From: Stropharia rugosoannulata
Taxonomy: Eukaryota > Basidiomycota > Agaricomycetes > Agaricales > Strophariaceae
NCBI GenBank assembly: GCA_028532985.1
Contig: JANCIK010000008.1
Span: forward strand, 3,381,658-3,445,657
Direction of reading: 5' to 3'
DNA: 64,000 bases
Shown: piece after piece, positions 24,544 through 36,910 of the stretch
Position numbering within the stretch: position 1 is the stretch's first letter
Layout: each line of letters opens with the position of its first letter
Notes under the pieces: model-generated
Databases searched by the model: none
Told to the model about the DNA's origin: nothing
What the model saw: only the letters and a program-made list of their open reading frames with translations
Made by a program: the position numbers and the translations under genes

Positions 24544-26601
24544 ATGAACTTTTCATCATTGCCACAACGCACGGAGCCATGGTCAACATCTATAATCGAT
24601 TCCTACCAGCGCTTAAGCCAGATATATGACACCACTGTGTGGTACCTGAATGCAGGGAACTTTGAAGGTCATCGCTTACAACAATACGGAAATTCAATAA
24701 TCAAGGATGCATATCCGATACTCCTGCTTCTATCGGAAGCGTCACCAAGGGAGGGCTTACCAATGGAGTGGGTTGATAATGCTGCCGAAGAGTTCACGGG
24801 CCTGCTGGAGCTTGTTGATGATCATTGGATTGCACTGTCTAATGAGTACGTCATGACATTTTTTACATAGTGTATGTTGAATTTGTATGTGCACAACAGA
24901 ACATCCACTCGTGTTTCCTTTCTGCAGCCTGTTCACCAGAGAAGGACTGGAAAACGTGGGCGTCCTCGAAAGCAGATTGATTCGGAGATCCTTCACAATG
25001 CCTTTGAGAATGATCGGCGTATTCCTGTTAATGTTCTTGCTGGAATATTAGGGGTTGATCGCAAAACACTTCGTTCTAGAATAAATGAACTTGGAATCGA
25101 CACCGGCTACAGCTCTATTAGTGATGAAGAACTTGATCAATTAATTGAACAATATCGTCAGGAACATCCAAGCGGTGGCCGGTCATATATTATTGGACAG
25201 CTGCGTTCTTCACATTCATTAAAAATTCAAAGACAGAGAGTCATCGACTCAATGAATCGGTTAGACAGGCTTGGCCAAGCTTTGCACAAACGTGTAGGGA
25301 AGAAAAAGGAAAGGAAGCGCTATGAAGTGCCGCGTCCCAATGCGCTGTGGCATATTGACGGCCATCACAAGCTGATTACGTGGGGGATTGTCATACATGG
25401 CATTGCCGATGGCTACTCTCGTAAAGTATGTCTTGATATGCATGGCTTCAAGGATCTCTTATGTAAAGATATTGCGTACATTTTAGATTACTGGACTTCG
25501 AGCCAGTACGGACAACACCGCTGCAACAGTTCTTGATCTATTCATTGATGCCATCACTGATCACGGTGTGCCACTTCGTGTTAGAGGAGACAGAGGAGGA
25601 GAGAACAGAGATGTATCAATTTTAATGATCTTACTTCGTGGACTTAACAAGGCCAGTTTTCTATGGGGATCGTCAGTATTCAATACCCGTATTGAGCGGC
25701 TATGGGTAGAGGCTGGGAAGAGATTTGTACGTCAATGGAGGGCATTCTTTATTCGCTTAGAACAGCAACATCTGTTTGACCGTCACAATGCACATCACCG
25801 ATGGTTGCTTCAATACCTCTTCCTTGACAGTATTAATGAAGACTGCGAAGCATTCTCAAATGAATGGAACTCTCATCCGATCTCTGGCGTTGGTGGTGGA
25901 TATTCACCCAATGTGACGTATATCTGCTATTTATATTACATTTCATTAATTATTAATTAGGATCTCGTTTTTATGGGCGAATTAAAGCATGGAATATATG
26001 ATGATGAGTGCGATGGACTTTTAGAAGAGGAAGTCAACGCATTCTTTGGCTTTACACCAGATGGATTACCTTTGGATACACCCGACTTCGACCTGTCTGA
26101 CACCGACAGTGAAATTGATAACAATGAAATCAAAGCCGCTTCCTCATCACGAAATGATGACGAGAATGAGGTCACTAGCCCTTATTCAGATGTACAGCAA
26201 CATGACGACATTAATTTTAATTTTAATACTCAGGTAAGCATTGGGTATTTAATGCAGAAGTGGGATTAAACCTTTGTACATGTACTCAGGTTGTAGACAA
26301 AAATATTCGACATGATGCTGTACCCGTGCCACCTGGTTCGTCACCTTTTGATGCAGACACACTGTCCATTTTCGAGCAGGGTCTTTTGTTGCTTCTGGAT
26401 GATGATGAAGTGCCGCCAGGATATGGCGCAACCGAGGGAGAGTTAGGCAATGAGGGGTTCAATGAAACACAAGAAATTTCTATAGGCCTCAGACGGCATG
26501 GCCATCACATTGTTTTACCTACTTCGATTTGGAAGCCTAGGGTGGTCTTGTGGGCAAAGGGTCTGTGCACCATGTCGCATGTACTTGCAGCGCAAAGATA
26601 G
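24544..26601 (+). CDS. Retroviral-type DDE integrase/transposase
   Basis: The exons carry an N-terminal helical region, a helix-turn-helix-like segment (LAGILGVDRKTLRSRINELG), and an RNase H-fold integrase core with catalytic residues at WHIDG (Asp), VRGDRGGEN (Asp) and RIERLW (Glu). The second Asp and Glu are 34 residues apart, close to the DD35E spacing of retroviral integrases. A GT-AG intron inside the core (about 25426-25490) joins YSRK to ITGLRA in frame. A second (about 25910-25961) and a third (about 26233-26289) lead to an acidic C-terminal region. The join between the first open segment (to about 24840) and the core exon (from about 24928) is not in frame with the obvious splice sites, so the N-terminus is unresolved. 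Related single integrase-core genes are common in Agaricomycetes. Confidence 0.75.
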
Positions 26602-26689
26602 ATATATTTTTCGTATTTATTCTGGGTTTGGATAGAGAGGACGAGACATACATTTCCTTGCTTTCCGAAATTCATCTCTGGTGTTCTCA

Positions 26690-28006
26690 ATGGCTACTCA
26701 TTTCTCGAAAGGAAAGGGAAGACGACTTCGCAGTCCGTCAAGCTCTTCCGCATCAGAGGGATGTGGTGACAACTCTGACAACGAGCGACCATCCAAGCGT
26801 GCACGGCAGGAGTCACCCGAGCGGGTTCAGTCCGCAATGATGTCGAGGATGGCCACCCGGTCTGCATCCCGTGGATTGGCTGGCCTTAAATCACTTGTCA
26901 GTAGCTCCAGCTTATCCGCCGCTCGCTCAGAGACCGTCCGTGGGACACAGTCTGGGGCTGCTTCACGCTCTGCATCACGGCGTGTGGCCCCAAAGTACAC
27001 GGCTACAAAAAGCGTGAGCTTTCTTTTCATATACTTTAAATGACATACATTCTTATATTTATTTTGTTACAGGAAGAGCGCATTCTTGTTGGGACTATTG
27101 TCTTCTTAATAGTCGGTGTTACAGTTGTACGTCTGAGTCATTCTACAATAAATACTTACTCACAATTCTATTAGAATGACATGAACAACGCCAGCAGCTC
27201 AAAATCGAAATCTTTTGTCCCTATATACAAACTGTCGTCGAAAGTCGATATTTCTGTTCTTGGGCTCATGGGCCTGAAACAAGCCGGTTTGTGTGCTATG
27301 AGGAACACCGGCTTTGAGTTTCTTGAGAGCGATACATACACTACCCTTTCTGAAAAGCTTGCCGACATTTTTCCTAGGGTCTTCAACTGGTTTTCGGAGT
27401 CTGGCAGTGCCTCTGAAGCGGAGGGGTCATGGCTTGTGTGTTGCAAGCCTCCTCGCACTAAACTTGCCGTTTTCTCAGACCACACCTCATTACCGACGGG
27501 GTTTGACATTATGACTGCTTGTCAAATGGCGACCAGTAAGTCAGGGATAGCCAATAGAATATTGTATCTTGGTAAGTTACATAGCATTCTTTGAGATATG
27601 AATTACTTCTGACAAAGCTTGTAGTCTCTTGCACACCTGTTCCGGATAATGTTGTTGCGCAGTGGAAGCCGAGTCTTGCATCTCCTGTAACTGATTCCAA
27701 CCAAGAATTAGATACAAGTACACCAGCATCGAGTGTCGCCATTCCCACGGCCATGCAACAGGCACCTTATACGCAGCTATCTTATTCAATCCATGGTTCC
27801 AGCTCCGAAGTTGAACAGGATGTACTTAATGCATTGGGTGAGTCTAACCTACTTGTTTATTTATGCATCAGTTAACTGACTTTTGCGCAGATTCAGACAC
27901 TGAAGGACAGGCCAAGAAGCCCGATGTGACATTCAGCAGCATTGCACAGCGAGTTACTACCAAGGCTATGGCCCAATTCAGTGATGATGAAAACCCATGG
28001 GTTTAA
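26690..28006 (+). CDS. Transposon-borne membrane-anchored protein of unknown function
   Basis: The reading starts at ATG 26690 (MATHFSKGKGRRLRSPSSSS). The N-terminus is Ser/Arg-rich with an RPSKRARQ basic patch. After an intron (about 27014-27072) comes a single hydrophobic span, ILVGTIVFLIVGVTV. After a second intron comes a 140-residue domain starting near 27178 (FVPIYKLSSKVDISVLGLMG, GSWLVCCKPPRTKLAVFSDH). Two small final exons end AMAQFSDDENPWV-stop. No family is recognised. The position inside the TIRs, 89 bases after the integrase stop and on the same strand, argues that it is part of the mobile unit. Confidence 0.6.
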
Positions 28007-28095
28007 TACCTTCGTAGTTTCTCGCAGTTTGTGACCTCTTTTTCAGTCTGCTTACACAATACCGACCTCATAAGATACACTACACGCTCATTTAC

Positions 28096-28597
28096 TACCT
28101 CATACATTCGTTTAAATAACCTACATTCCTTTAAAACAATATAATTCGACGTTTATTGCTGTAGCACCTTGGTTGGGGCCCGTGTGAACTGTGGTTCACA
28201 CGGATGCCGTGCGTGATGCCGCGTCCCGATTTTATTTTGAACCTCCGACGGCTCTACGGCTATGTATGCTTGGCATGCCCGGCTGCCCGGCAAGGCCGTG
28301 GGAGCACATTCTTTTCATTTCCGCGCAGATGCTCAAAACTTTCGCGCAAGTGGCAAAAGTTTCCGCGCAGTGAGATAACTTATTCCGCGCAGGTAATCAT
28401 ACCTAACAATTTATCCGCGCACACCTTATGAATTTCCGCGCAGAGTTTAAAACTTCTGCGCACATCTCAAAACTTTCGCGCATGTTTCAAAACTTTCGCG
28501 CAAGACAAGTATTTCCGCGCAGACATGTGAAAACTCTCGCGCAGCCCAAATTTGGGATAATATTCGCGCGGAATATTTCCTCACATGGACCACCATA
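28096..28597. repeat. Right terminal inverted repeat of the integrase transposon
   Basis: This is the inverted copy of 22657-23181. The inner 220 bases are identical or nearly so to the left copy. The outer part has fewer GCGCGAAAGTTTTGA-type sub-repeats and one terminal mismatch. Confidence 0.9.
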
Positions 28598-28659
28598 CAT
28601 ACGCTTCGCCTGGATTATGTCCTGTAGCGTATGTAAAAATACTATGAACACATCCGGTG

Positions 28660-29060
28660 AAATAGTGTGTTTCACAAGACTCTACTACTAGGGACATAAT
28701 GTGTAGGAATATTGCAATAGATTAACGCTACAAATATTTTGGGCCACACACTGGAAGCCCGTAGAACATCATCTCGGAGTCAATACACTTGTTTACTAAA
28801 GGCAACACGAGTTATTCCTCGAAGAGTCGCGCAGCTCACAGATTTCTATCGTTAAGATTAAAGTGTCTGGCGCTATGATGATGGGCCTTCCCATTAGCTA
28901 CGTAAGTTGAACAAAAACATGTTCAGTATCTGAAAAAGGATGTGTCAAGTCACTTGCGAATAAGCTTGATTGGTGTATCAAGAGGATATCATACCAATAT
29001 CTGATGCTTGTATTTTGAGAGGTACTCTGCATATATCCTATGGTTCTGTTCTAGGATTAT
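28660..29060 (-). pseudogene. Crystallin-like family copy 2, internal deletion
   Basis: The block 28660-28990 aligns with the 3' flank and last exon of copy 1 (19490-19860). At about 28995 the sequence jumps straight to the first-exon region (TCTGATGCTTGTATTTT, matching 20737). About 880 bases, including the three middle exons, are missing. The last exon is also altered. Confidence 0.7.
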
Positions 29061-29120
29061 CACGCATCCCACGGTACATATTTTGATCCAAGGTTCTTTT
29101 AGGGTCCGTGACTTAACATT

Positions 29121-29268
29121 AACACCCCAGGAACCTGAGGTTTTCAAGTCACCTGAGATTGTAGGAGAAAACTTGATTTACGAGTTTCAGTCCACCTGAA
29201 AACGGCAATTTAATCAAAGTTTCTCCCACAATCTCAGGTGACCTGAAAACCTCAGGTTCCTGGGGTGA
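29121..29268. mobile_element. 148-bp palindromic MITE
   Basis: CACCCCAGGAACCTGAGGTT is followed about 110 bases later by its reverse complement, with arms of about 60 bp that stay complementary with few mismatches (TCACCTGAGATTGT against ACAATCTCAGGTGA). A diverged partial relative with the motif GACAATTTCAGGTAACATGA lies at about 39712-39790. The element separates two blocks that are duplicates of 22.4-22.65 kb. Confidence 0.75.
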
Positions 29269-29400
29269 AGTACCACCAGAATCTTGACAATTTGCAGTCT
29301 CATTAATGAGTGGCGTGTTGTATTCTGATTATCGACATCCTTCTCTTGGTAGACAGGTGACACTCTACGAAAGTATAAATACGGAAGAGTACATTATCTA

Positions 29401-31430
29401 AATTATTCTGAAATGGATGGCATCAGAGGAAATGAATACTACTGCGACAAAGCTCATACCCAGAAAAAGCACGTGACTAAGTTATATGTCGTGTACAACT
29501 TCTCCTATAACATGGTCGCACAATGGCTGAAAAGATCTGCTGGGATTGGTCTGGCTGTGGATCATGTACTACACGCTACACATGAATTGAGCAGGCGAGA
29601 AATTTACATCCCAGTGCTGTGCAAGCTCCCGTAATGCTACCAACATCGCCAAAAAGTAACTCACTAATTAAAAATGTGTTGCGCAGGCGTACTGCTGAAT
29701 AAGAAAATATGTAGGATTGATTAACGAACTGCATCCTATACCGGGCTTCCTGCTCTAACTTTAGGTGTGTTTGCGTCGGTCTTTGCAACACGTTCCGACT
29801 GATGTAAGTTCATGTTGCGTTGGCAGAAGCGTATGGAAGCTAACTCGCACCGAACGAGTGCACGTTGAACTCTATATTTGGGATATCATTACTGAGTATA
29901 GCCACCCAGGATAAAAATAATAATAAGATCAATCAGATTGAGGCAGGATTCTTAAAACTGAAGTGGAGGTACGTGGAGACATGGTGGTTCTATAATACAT
30001 GCCCTACAGTAATTGTCTACTCTTGGGTTTATTAAATGGTCATGTGGAGATGCAAATTTCATCCTCTTAAATGATATATTTAGAAGTTGTACATGTGTTG
30101 CTATACTATCCCTGTACTGGCCTTTATACTACTGTGGGTATTGCTAATCAAGGTATATCAGATCAGTAGAGATTGGTAGGATAACCACAACACAGAGAAG
30201 TGCTTCATTTCCGAGTAATCCGATATCTGTTAGAATTGCACGAACTACCGTACTCAAAGGTACCCCAAATACCACATTCCACGTAAATAAAAGCTCCACA
30301 GGACTATTGTATTTTCAGTGATGGGGTTACTAAATGAAGTCTCGATGTAAAGCTCCATCTTCGTTAGTCGCAACGACGCCCTCAAGTTTCAACGGCAACT
30401 CAATGGGCGTATGCGGCACACCACAGTGCCCAGTGCTCCGTGTAACCAGTTCGCTGCCCGCCCTGTTTATTTACTCTTTTTAAGCCGTTGCGTTGCGCCC
30501 GCCGTGACTCAGCCTCGGGTCTACTGCTCATCGCACGTGTTGCGCATCTCGGGATATGCCGGACAGCGGCTGTTCCACTCGGCGATTACCTTGCCTGTGA
30601 TGCGTGGCCACATACCCAGTTCATGATAGTTTTCTGTTTTCCATGAACTGCTCGGCCGCGCAGCCATTCTTGATATTCTGCGATGTACCATGACCCCAGC
30701 TCTTCAATCAGATCTGGCATCGTTTGCTTATTCTGTGCTTAACAGTCACTATCGCCGCCGGTCTTCGCTCCGCCACATCCACATATATGTCTTCGGCCTT
30801 ACGGACTTTACACATTTAGCGGCTATGGATTGATCAGGCGACGGACCACCGTTGTCCAAAGTTCATATCGCATTTTCCTAAAAGGGTTAGTACCAGTACG
30901 GTCAAGATAATAAAATCTCATGTGTAAATGAAATCATACAGCAGCATGCGTGTAATCCAGGCTCAGGAGTGAGCTAGAGGCTTTTCAGATTTGGATCCTA
31001 GACCAAATGGGTTGACACTGTGGCGCGTGGTCAGGTTGTGACACAACACAGCAGCTCATGAGAGTCATAGACTTGATCGGCCATCTTTTTAAACATAGAA
31101 TAATAGATATGCTTCCTTCCTGTGCATTCCAGTAGTCTGGATAGTCGGTGGTTTCAATTATGACAGCGTCTATACTGAGAAACCTGAAGAATGCATTACA
31201 ATTGGGAACGGCGTGGGCGATTATCAGCGCAGATAATGATCTCTCAAAATCTGGAAACATCATGGCAAATGGGCTTACACGAGGCTTTTTTCCACCGTCT
31301 GGGTACAATTACAAGCTCCTGAGCAAGGATATCACTTAATTGGCGTGAGCTTTCTATGTAACGAGAATGATGACTTCTCTTTATAAGACGGGGTGTATGA
31401 CCTTAATTAAATTCCTCTTACACCTCCACA
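29401..31430. other. No recognised gene
   Basis: Only short frames are found (for example 29413-29634). A GC-rich patch at 30360-30800 shares phrases such as TCTCGGGATATGCCGGACA with 41410-41450, so it is an old dispersed repeat. A TTATAAGA box at about 31380 lies 50 bases before the next gene. Confidence 0.4.
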
Positions 31431-32543
31431 ATGTCTCACAGCATATATGCAGCATACGCAGACGCATATACTCATCGGGCGTCGGCTGAAGCGTTGTTCT
31501 TCCACCTTTCTCAATCTCAGTTCGAAACCGTGAAGGGATTGCGAGTTGTACTTCCCGACAAGGTGCTAGAGTTCTCCGACGACTCATACATTGGAACCGG
31601 TGCGTGTCCATTAGCATATATTGATTTGATTGTTCACTGCTCCTGTGCTGTTTGAACGTTCTCAAGACCTTACCGGTCTCTTATTCTACAACAACCTAGA
31701 TTCAGTCAAGACGGCAAATAAATATACATCAGACAACACTATAAATCCAAAAGACAACCAACTTATTGCGTGGGTCAAGTTCTATTGCGACAATACGCTA
31801 GTCGCTGAGGTATGACAAGCTTTTCGTCAGCAGTATATTTGATATTGAGTCTTTTTTCGTCTGTAACCAGTTTATTGGCGACGATTTTGTAAGGGTGTTG
31901 TGATCTCGTCATTTATTGGCGTCTAATTTCTACCATTCCACACCTACTAGTATGACTCTGTAAGGACAGCTGGTATGCTCGGTTACACCAATACAGGACA
32001 GTGGCGAAGATCCTCCACCCCTAGCTATGCAGAAGCCTGCCTTAAAGTAAATGTGGATAGCGACCATATGATCCTCGATGTTTCGAAAGCTATTGGATTT
32101 TCAGCAACAATGAACACGAACAACCTTGCTTTGATATCCTCCGGCTCTACCAGTATGTGTCCTTAAAAATGGTCTGCAAAATGAACTCACCATGACTATA
32201 CAGACATCGAAGGAATCTTCTACTACAACAGCTTGGACGGGGTTCTCAATAGCAGCTATGCCAGCTATAACAACAATCACCTTGTTTTAAAAGAGAGTGA
32301 TAAAGCTGGGACAGAATTTACCGGATATGTGCGTTCTGTTTCCTTCATACAAGCTGTTAAAGCAATCTGATCTCTCCGCAATATTCCACCTAAGTTTACT
32401 CGTAAGCAATTTTGCTCTTTGATTTTAAAATACAATTGACATAGCCTTCGTCATACTTACATGACAGCCAATAGATATAAAGGTAGTCAGACGCTGCCTG
32501 ACATTGGTCGCACCGCGTCGCTTACTTCGTCAGGTATCAACTG
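31431..32543 (+). CDS. Beta/gamma-crystallin-like protein, family copy 3
   Basis: Five exons are supported by comparison with the paralogues: start MSHSIYAAYADAYTHRA at 31431; exon 1 ends after LEFSDDSYIG-T; exon 2 contains NQLIAWVKFYCDNTLVAEV; exon 3 contains TGQWRRSSTPSYAEACLK; exon 4 contains IEGIFYYNSLDGV and ends at FTGY before a GTGCGT donor; exon 5 begins after ACAG at about 32468 with ANRYKGSQTLPDIGRTASL. The F-SDDSYI-G segment fits the aromatic-x6-Gly crystallin motif. The last exon lacks the usual ANGR and diverges, so this copy may be decaying at its C-terminus. Confidence 0.5.
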
Positions 32544-33323
32544 AGCTTACAACTAAATAATATGAGATGCATGTAGCTAACATGGTCTTCTTTCTACTTA
32601 AACAGCTAATTTCGGGAGTCCGGATAGTCAGACTCACCTCGACAGCTATGGTAGCACGGCACTGAAATTTTCAGAGATTAAATGGGTTAATAGAATCTGA
32701 ATGGAAGATATATTCGAGGAAAACACATTCTCGCTGTTTGCACCGATATTTGTTGTAGTTGCCAATCACATTGTACACGTATCCTGATATTATATTGTCG
32801 CTACATATTTCCATTCGACTCAAGTCAGACAATGCCAATTTATACTTTGCTTTTAAGTGGGCAGTATGGCTACCGCGAGAGCTTCGATAAAAGGTTACGC
32901 GTGCTCAGAATTGATTTATTGAGAGGTATTTCGGTGTATCTTTTAGTCAGATAATCGGCAGACAACTGAGATCTCCTACCATCTAAATCATTTTGGGACT
33001 ATTGCGCATGACACGCTATGAGCCTGCCATTTCAGGTGACTTGATATTCTTGATAAAGCATATCTTTTTATAGTTTTAATACAAACCTTCCGTCTGTCAT
33101 TGCGCATGGTTTCAAGTGGTCACAGATTAGGATCGGGCCCAAGAGTATTCAACCATATGCTATAGGTACTACTTATATCACTTACATTTACGTGGCATTG
33201 AGAGAGAGGCAGAAGACAAGTTGTACAAGGAAGATGAAGAGGCGATCCGCATTATGGTACAGGAAAACTATTTTAAACATATATATAGGCGCAGTTGAGA
33301 CACAACAGTCGATAAAACCAACA

Positions 33324-35848
33324 ATGGCTCAAGCACAAGGTCCGTACTGAATCAACCATTTGTATATTTCACTGCCGTACCACTGACATTTACTCAGAAG
33401 TTAAAACACCAGAACAACTCATTGCGACCGTCCCGTTCAATATCATTTTCCGATCGGAAGACGGAACAGGGGTCAGGATTATTACTCTCTCGTCTGAGGA
33501 TTTGCCAAAGAAAGGCACCACTCCGCTCTCTGACTTGAGAAAGAACGGGAGCTTGTAAATTATTGATTCTTCACGTCATTTACCTTACTGCTGATTATTC
33601 ATATTTCCCCTTCATTTAGGTCGCTGAAATACTGTTTTTGCTTTCCAGGTGATAGCAACACTGTAGCGGAAAGTACAGAACTGGGAAGATATGTATTGTC
33701 AACACCCAAAGTATGTATATTCTATCATTGACTGAACGACAGATATTAATAGTTTCTGTCGCAGAACATAACCGCTCTCAAAGAAGCAGATGAAGCCAAA
33801 GCAGCCGCCTCACTCATCGTGACCTATCGGTCGATTGCGTTGTCCAAATCTGAACAACATGGCTTGCAAACGTGAGATTCATTTATGACATTCATTACAG
33901 CTGTATTAAACTGAAAAACACGGAAAAGGGAACCCGCAGACATGTCAGAGCATGACTGGAATGTTGTCATGTTAAATAATTCGTTGCTTCACGGAATGGT
34001 TTACGATCCCGAGAGTCATAGTCTACGGCCGGCAAGGGAACCTGGTAAGACGAATTTGGCATAGGGCTGAGTGATACAAAGAGTGCTAAGGGCCATTCAT
34101 TAACAGCATTTAAACTAAAAAGGTCTCACCCTGATCGATACGCGTCACAGGCAGGTTGTCATGGCCCTATTTGTTACGATGCTCCAGAGACCAAGGTGAC
34201 AAAAACAACCTTTCACTCGTAGAATATTGCCTAAATTTTACCAGAACAATTTTTTAGCCCCTGCGTTTGAGATTGCCGACGATTCATCGATCACATTTAC
34301 ATCAGTAAGGAACTCGTTTCATGAGTCAATGTTGCAGAACTCTTTTTCTTCTTGGAGCGTTGAAGCATCTGCGTGGGTTATAACACATCTCTCCCTCTAG
34401 ACATTGGTAACAATAATAATTTACAGGTCTGGAGGTTTTGGTGGATTTTCAGGAGGTGTGGAGGCCAAAGGAGGCCGTTCTTCCTCTGATATTAAAGAGG
34501 CCGCCAAAGCAAAGTCGATGGACAAAGTGCATGCGGCATACAAAGTGTGTTTTTTTTTCTTTCAAAGGGGATGGACACAGAGTTTACAACAAATTACTAC
34601 AGTTCCCGCGTGTAAAGATCTTTCTGGATGGCGATGACCTCGAGTTATCAGATGTTTGCAGAAAGTTCTGGGAGACTGAGGGAAGAGCATACGATGGGGT
34701 CGATAAGTTTTTCCGAAAATATGGTGAGCTCGCCAACTCACGGCATAGTAACTACTTCAAATATATGCATGCAGGTACACTATTTACTTGTACTACGTTA
34801 CTCGGAGCCCAGCTCCATAGCACCGTGGACACAAAATCGTGCATGAAGGTTACAGCGGAAACAACGAAAGAGGAAAAAATGGCTGCGGTGTCAGCCTCAT
34901 TTTCGTCTCCTTTTGGCTCTGCGTCTGCCGGAGCTTCATACACTGGTTCATCTGGTAATACGGCAACGGCTGGTTCGGAAGATAAATCTTCTCGTATGAA
35001 TTGGGAAGCGCGAGGTGGCGCAACCTTCCTAGCCGTTGAGTGAGTATGTCTTTAATGCCTCATACACGATCCTAAACAGAACAATTTGATGATTTACAGC
35101 CCGACAGCGTGGATCAATACGGTTGGTCAGTACCAGAATTGGAGAGTGATCGAGGTAAGTATGAGTTTCAAAATTTCTGGAGAATGGTAATCAATTTTCA
35201 AATGTGTAGCGCCATGATGTGTGCAATATCTTCAGTGTAGGCCCTAGAATGAAGCTGTTTGATGGCATGTTGGGCATAAAACTCTATATTGCTCCGAGAA
35301 GGGTTTACCTGATCTCCAGCGATGGTCGGCTGCTATATCGCTCGCCGGGTAATGACGTCGGACTTGTTGAACCTGACCTTGCTCAAGGCGGCAGCGCGAG
35401 AGTATGTAGTTTGTTAAGCTTCATAATGCGTGTTGCTGACACCGTTTAGTGGAACATCACCGTTGAGGATGCGCAGAGGGACAGAGACGTTACTATAACA
35501 AACACTGAAAGGACAAAGAACTTGTACCATGATGGGACTCACGTCATTACCCAAAATACGGATTTTAAGTGGAAACCCTGGCAGGCATCTGTGGGGTCTG
35601 ACATTTTCTTGTAGATATTGACTATTTCCTTCACATGTTTTATGGTACTGACGGTATATATGGTTTGCAGCATATCATGTCTCGACTCTGACAACTCTCA
35701 ACACCTTGCCCTAGGAATAGACAAAGATAATGTAGGTCATTGTATTTTAAACTACACATGGAGATCTCATAATATACGTGTCCAGGTTGTACTCACGAAG
35801 CTCAACATACAAGATGACAATCAAGTCTGGCGTCTTTTGGAAGTTTAG
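33324..35848 (+). CDS. MACPF (membrane attack complex/perforin)-like protein, about 13 exons
   Basis: A TATATATAGG box (about 33278) precedes the ATG at 33324. A chain of short exons with 50-60-base introns follows. The central region has the family arrangement: a Ser/Gly-rich SSWSVEASA...SGGFGGFSGGVEA segment, a helical DLELSDVCRKFWETEG segment, a VDKFFRKYG block, then a GTLFTCTTLLGAQLHST block that matches the conserved strand preceding the transmembrane hairpin, a Ser/Gly-rich hairpin-like region and a TAWINTVGQYQNWRVIE block. A C-terminal domain ending DNQVWRLLEV could be a beta-trefoil membrane-targeting unit. MACPF proteins form oligomeric membrane pores. Fungal members are linked to defence or predation, but the role here is unknown. 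No signal peptide is visible, and the exon chain appears intact. Confidence 0.6.
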
Positions 35849-36011
35849 AATTTTGAAATATGTTGGGTTCAACTGTTCTCGGTGCTTATTCGATGGAATT
35901 TTTTAGTGTTACGATTAGTTTGAGCTGTTGCGACCAAGCCGTGTCTATCTGTCCTCGGCGATCGGATACTGCCTGTAATAGTTCCCACATTCAAATGTTT
36001 GCCGGAATCAA

Positions 36012-36910
36012 GCCGGAATGTCTCTGATTCAGGATGTTCTAGACCAGCCCACACACATTCACCAATATGTTGATACGCTCGTACGTGCTATGGGCGCGGA
36101 AAACACACCACACACACAAACACACTCAAAGCGCAGAATGCGAGGGCGCTTCACACGGCTTCTAGCCAAACCCCAAAACAACTCACAAGTGCGAGCCGGA
36201 ACGAGCTAAAAGCGAGACAAAAACGCAAGAGTGTAAGCTGCTACTACAACTTCGAACCACTCTCGGACGCTGGACGCAGCGAGGACGCAACAGGGACGCT
36301 AAAACAAAGGTAAACGAATGTGGGGGATCTATTCTCTATCATGTCCTCTACTTATTACACTCTTTAAATACTGTAGTACACTTTAATTCTACTGTAACCA
36401 TTCCTATAAATCCCTACACTCATTGTTCCTGTAAATGCGTGGCACGGAGCGCTACGGTTCTGCGCAGCATGCGTGTTCCTCGAGGCGGGCGCTTAACGGG
36501 CGCTTAATCCGCAACATGCCGAAACGGCTGTTTCCGAGCGCAGCGCGGCGCGGTGCTTATCAATGTCCGTACCATTCGCGTAGCTACCCGCCACAGTCCC
36601 TGCCCTGGACCACTTCTGATGGGTGTCGCCCCCGCACTGTCCGCGCAGTGTCCGCATGCTCTAGCTCACTACCCATCAAAATAGTCTGTCGACGTCGTTT
36701 TGCACGACGCCAGTGCTCGTCCTTGCTTATGTTGTACACCGTGGTCCGCCTAAAATATCTGCTTTCTTATGCCATATGTTTTGTTGGCATGGGCACTGCC
36801 ATGGACAACATTGTTCACATCTTCTTTGCCGTGCAGAGGGAGGTGGAGAGACTAGCGCCACAAAGGCGTGCATGAAGAGATGTGGTGAGCACGGGTGCCG
36901 TGGAAAATGG
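36012..36910 (+). repeat. Dispersed repeat R2, copy 2 (longest)
   Basis: It shares long blocks with 9846-10308 and 47449-48061, including CTCTCGGACGCTGGACGCAG, GAATGTGGGGGATCTATT and CCTCGAGGCGGGCGCTTAAC. The first 600 bases are well matched. The right boundary is uncertain. It contains TATAAAT-type boxes but no gene, and could be a solo long terminal repeat. Confidence 0.6.

Larger units (their letters stand above)
22657..28597. mobile_element. 5.9-kb long-TIR transposon encoding a DDE integrase, a BTB-like protein and a membrane-anchored protein
   Basis: The left end is TATGGCGGTCCATGTG and the right end is its complement with one mismatch (ACCACCATA). An exact 6-bp direct repeat, CATACG, flanks it at 22651-22656 and 28598-28603, which defines the element as 5,941 bp. 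Inverted terminal repeats of about 500 bp (22657-23181, 28096-28597) are nearly identical in their inner 300 bp, so the insertion is young. Inside lie a minus-strand BTB-like gene and two plus-strand genes, the first with a retroviral-type integrase core. Six-base duplications and long TIRs with an rve-fold integrase recall Polintons. No polymerase or capsid gene is present, and the size is much smaller. Confidence 0.9.

Noticed and set aside
32330..32360. GYVRSVSF as a conserved C-terminal peptide of the crystallin-like family
   Set aside because: In every copy it overlaps a GTGCGT/GTACGT donor, and a downstream exon (ANGR...) fits better. It is intron sequence.
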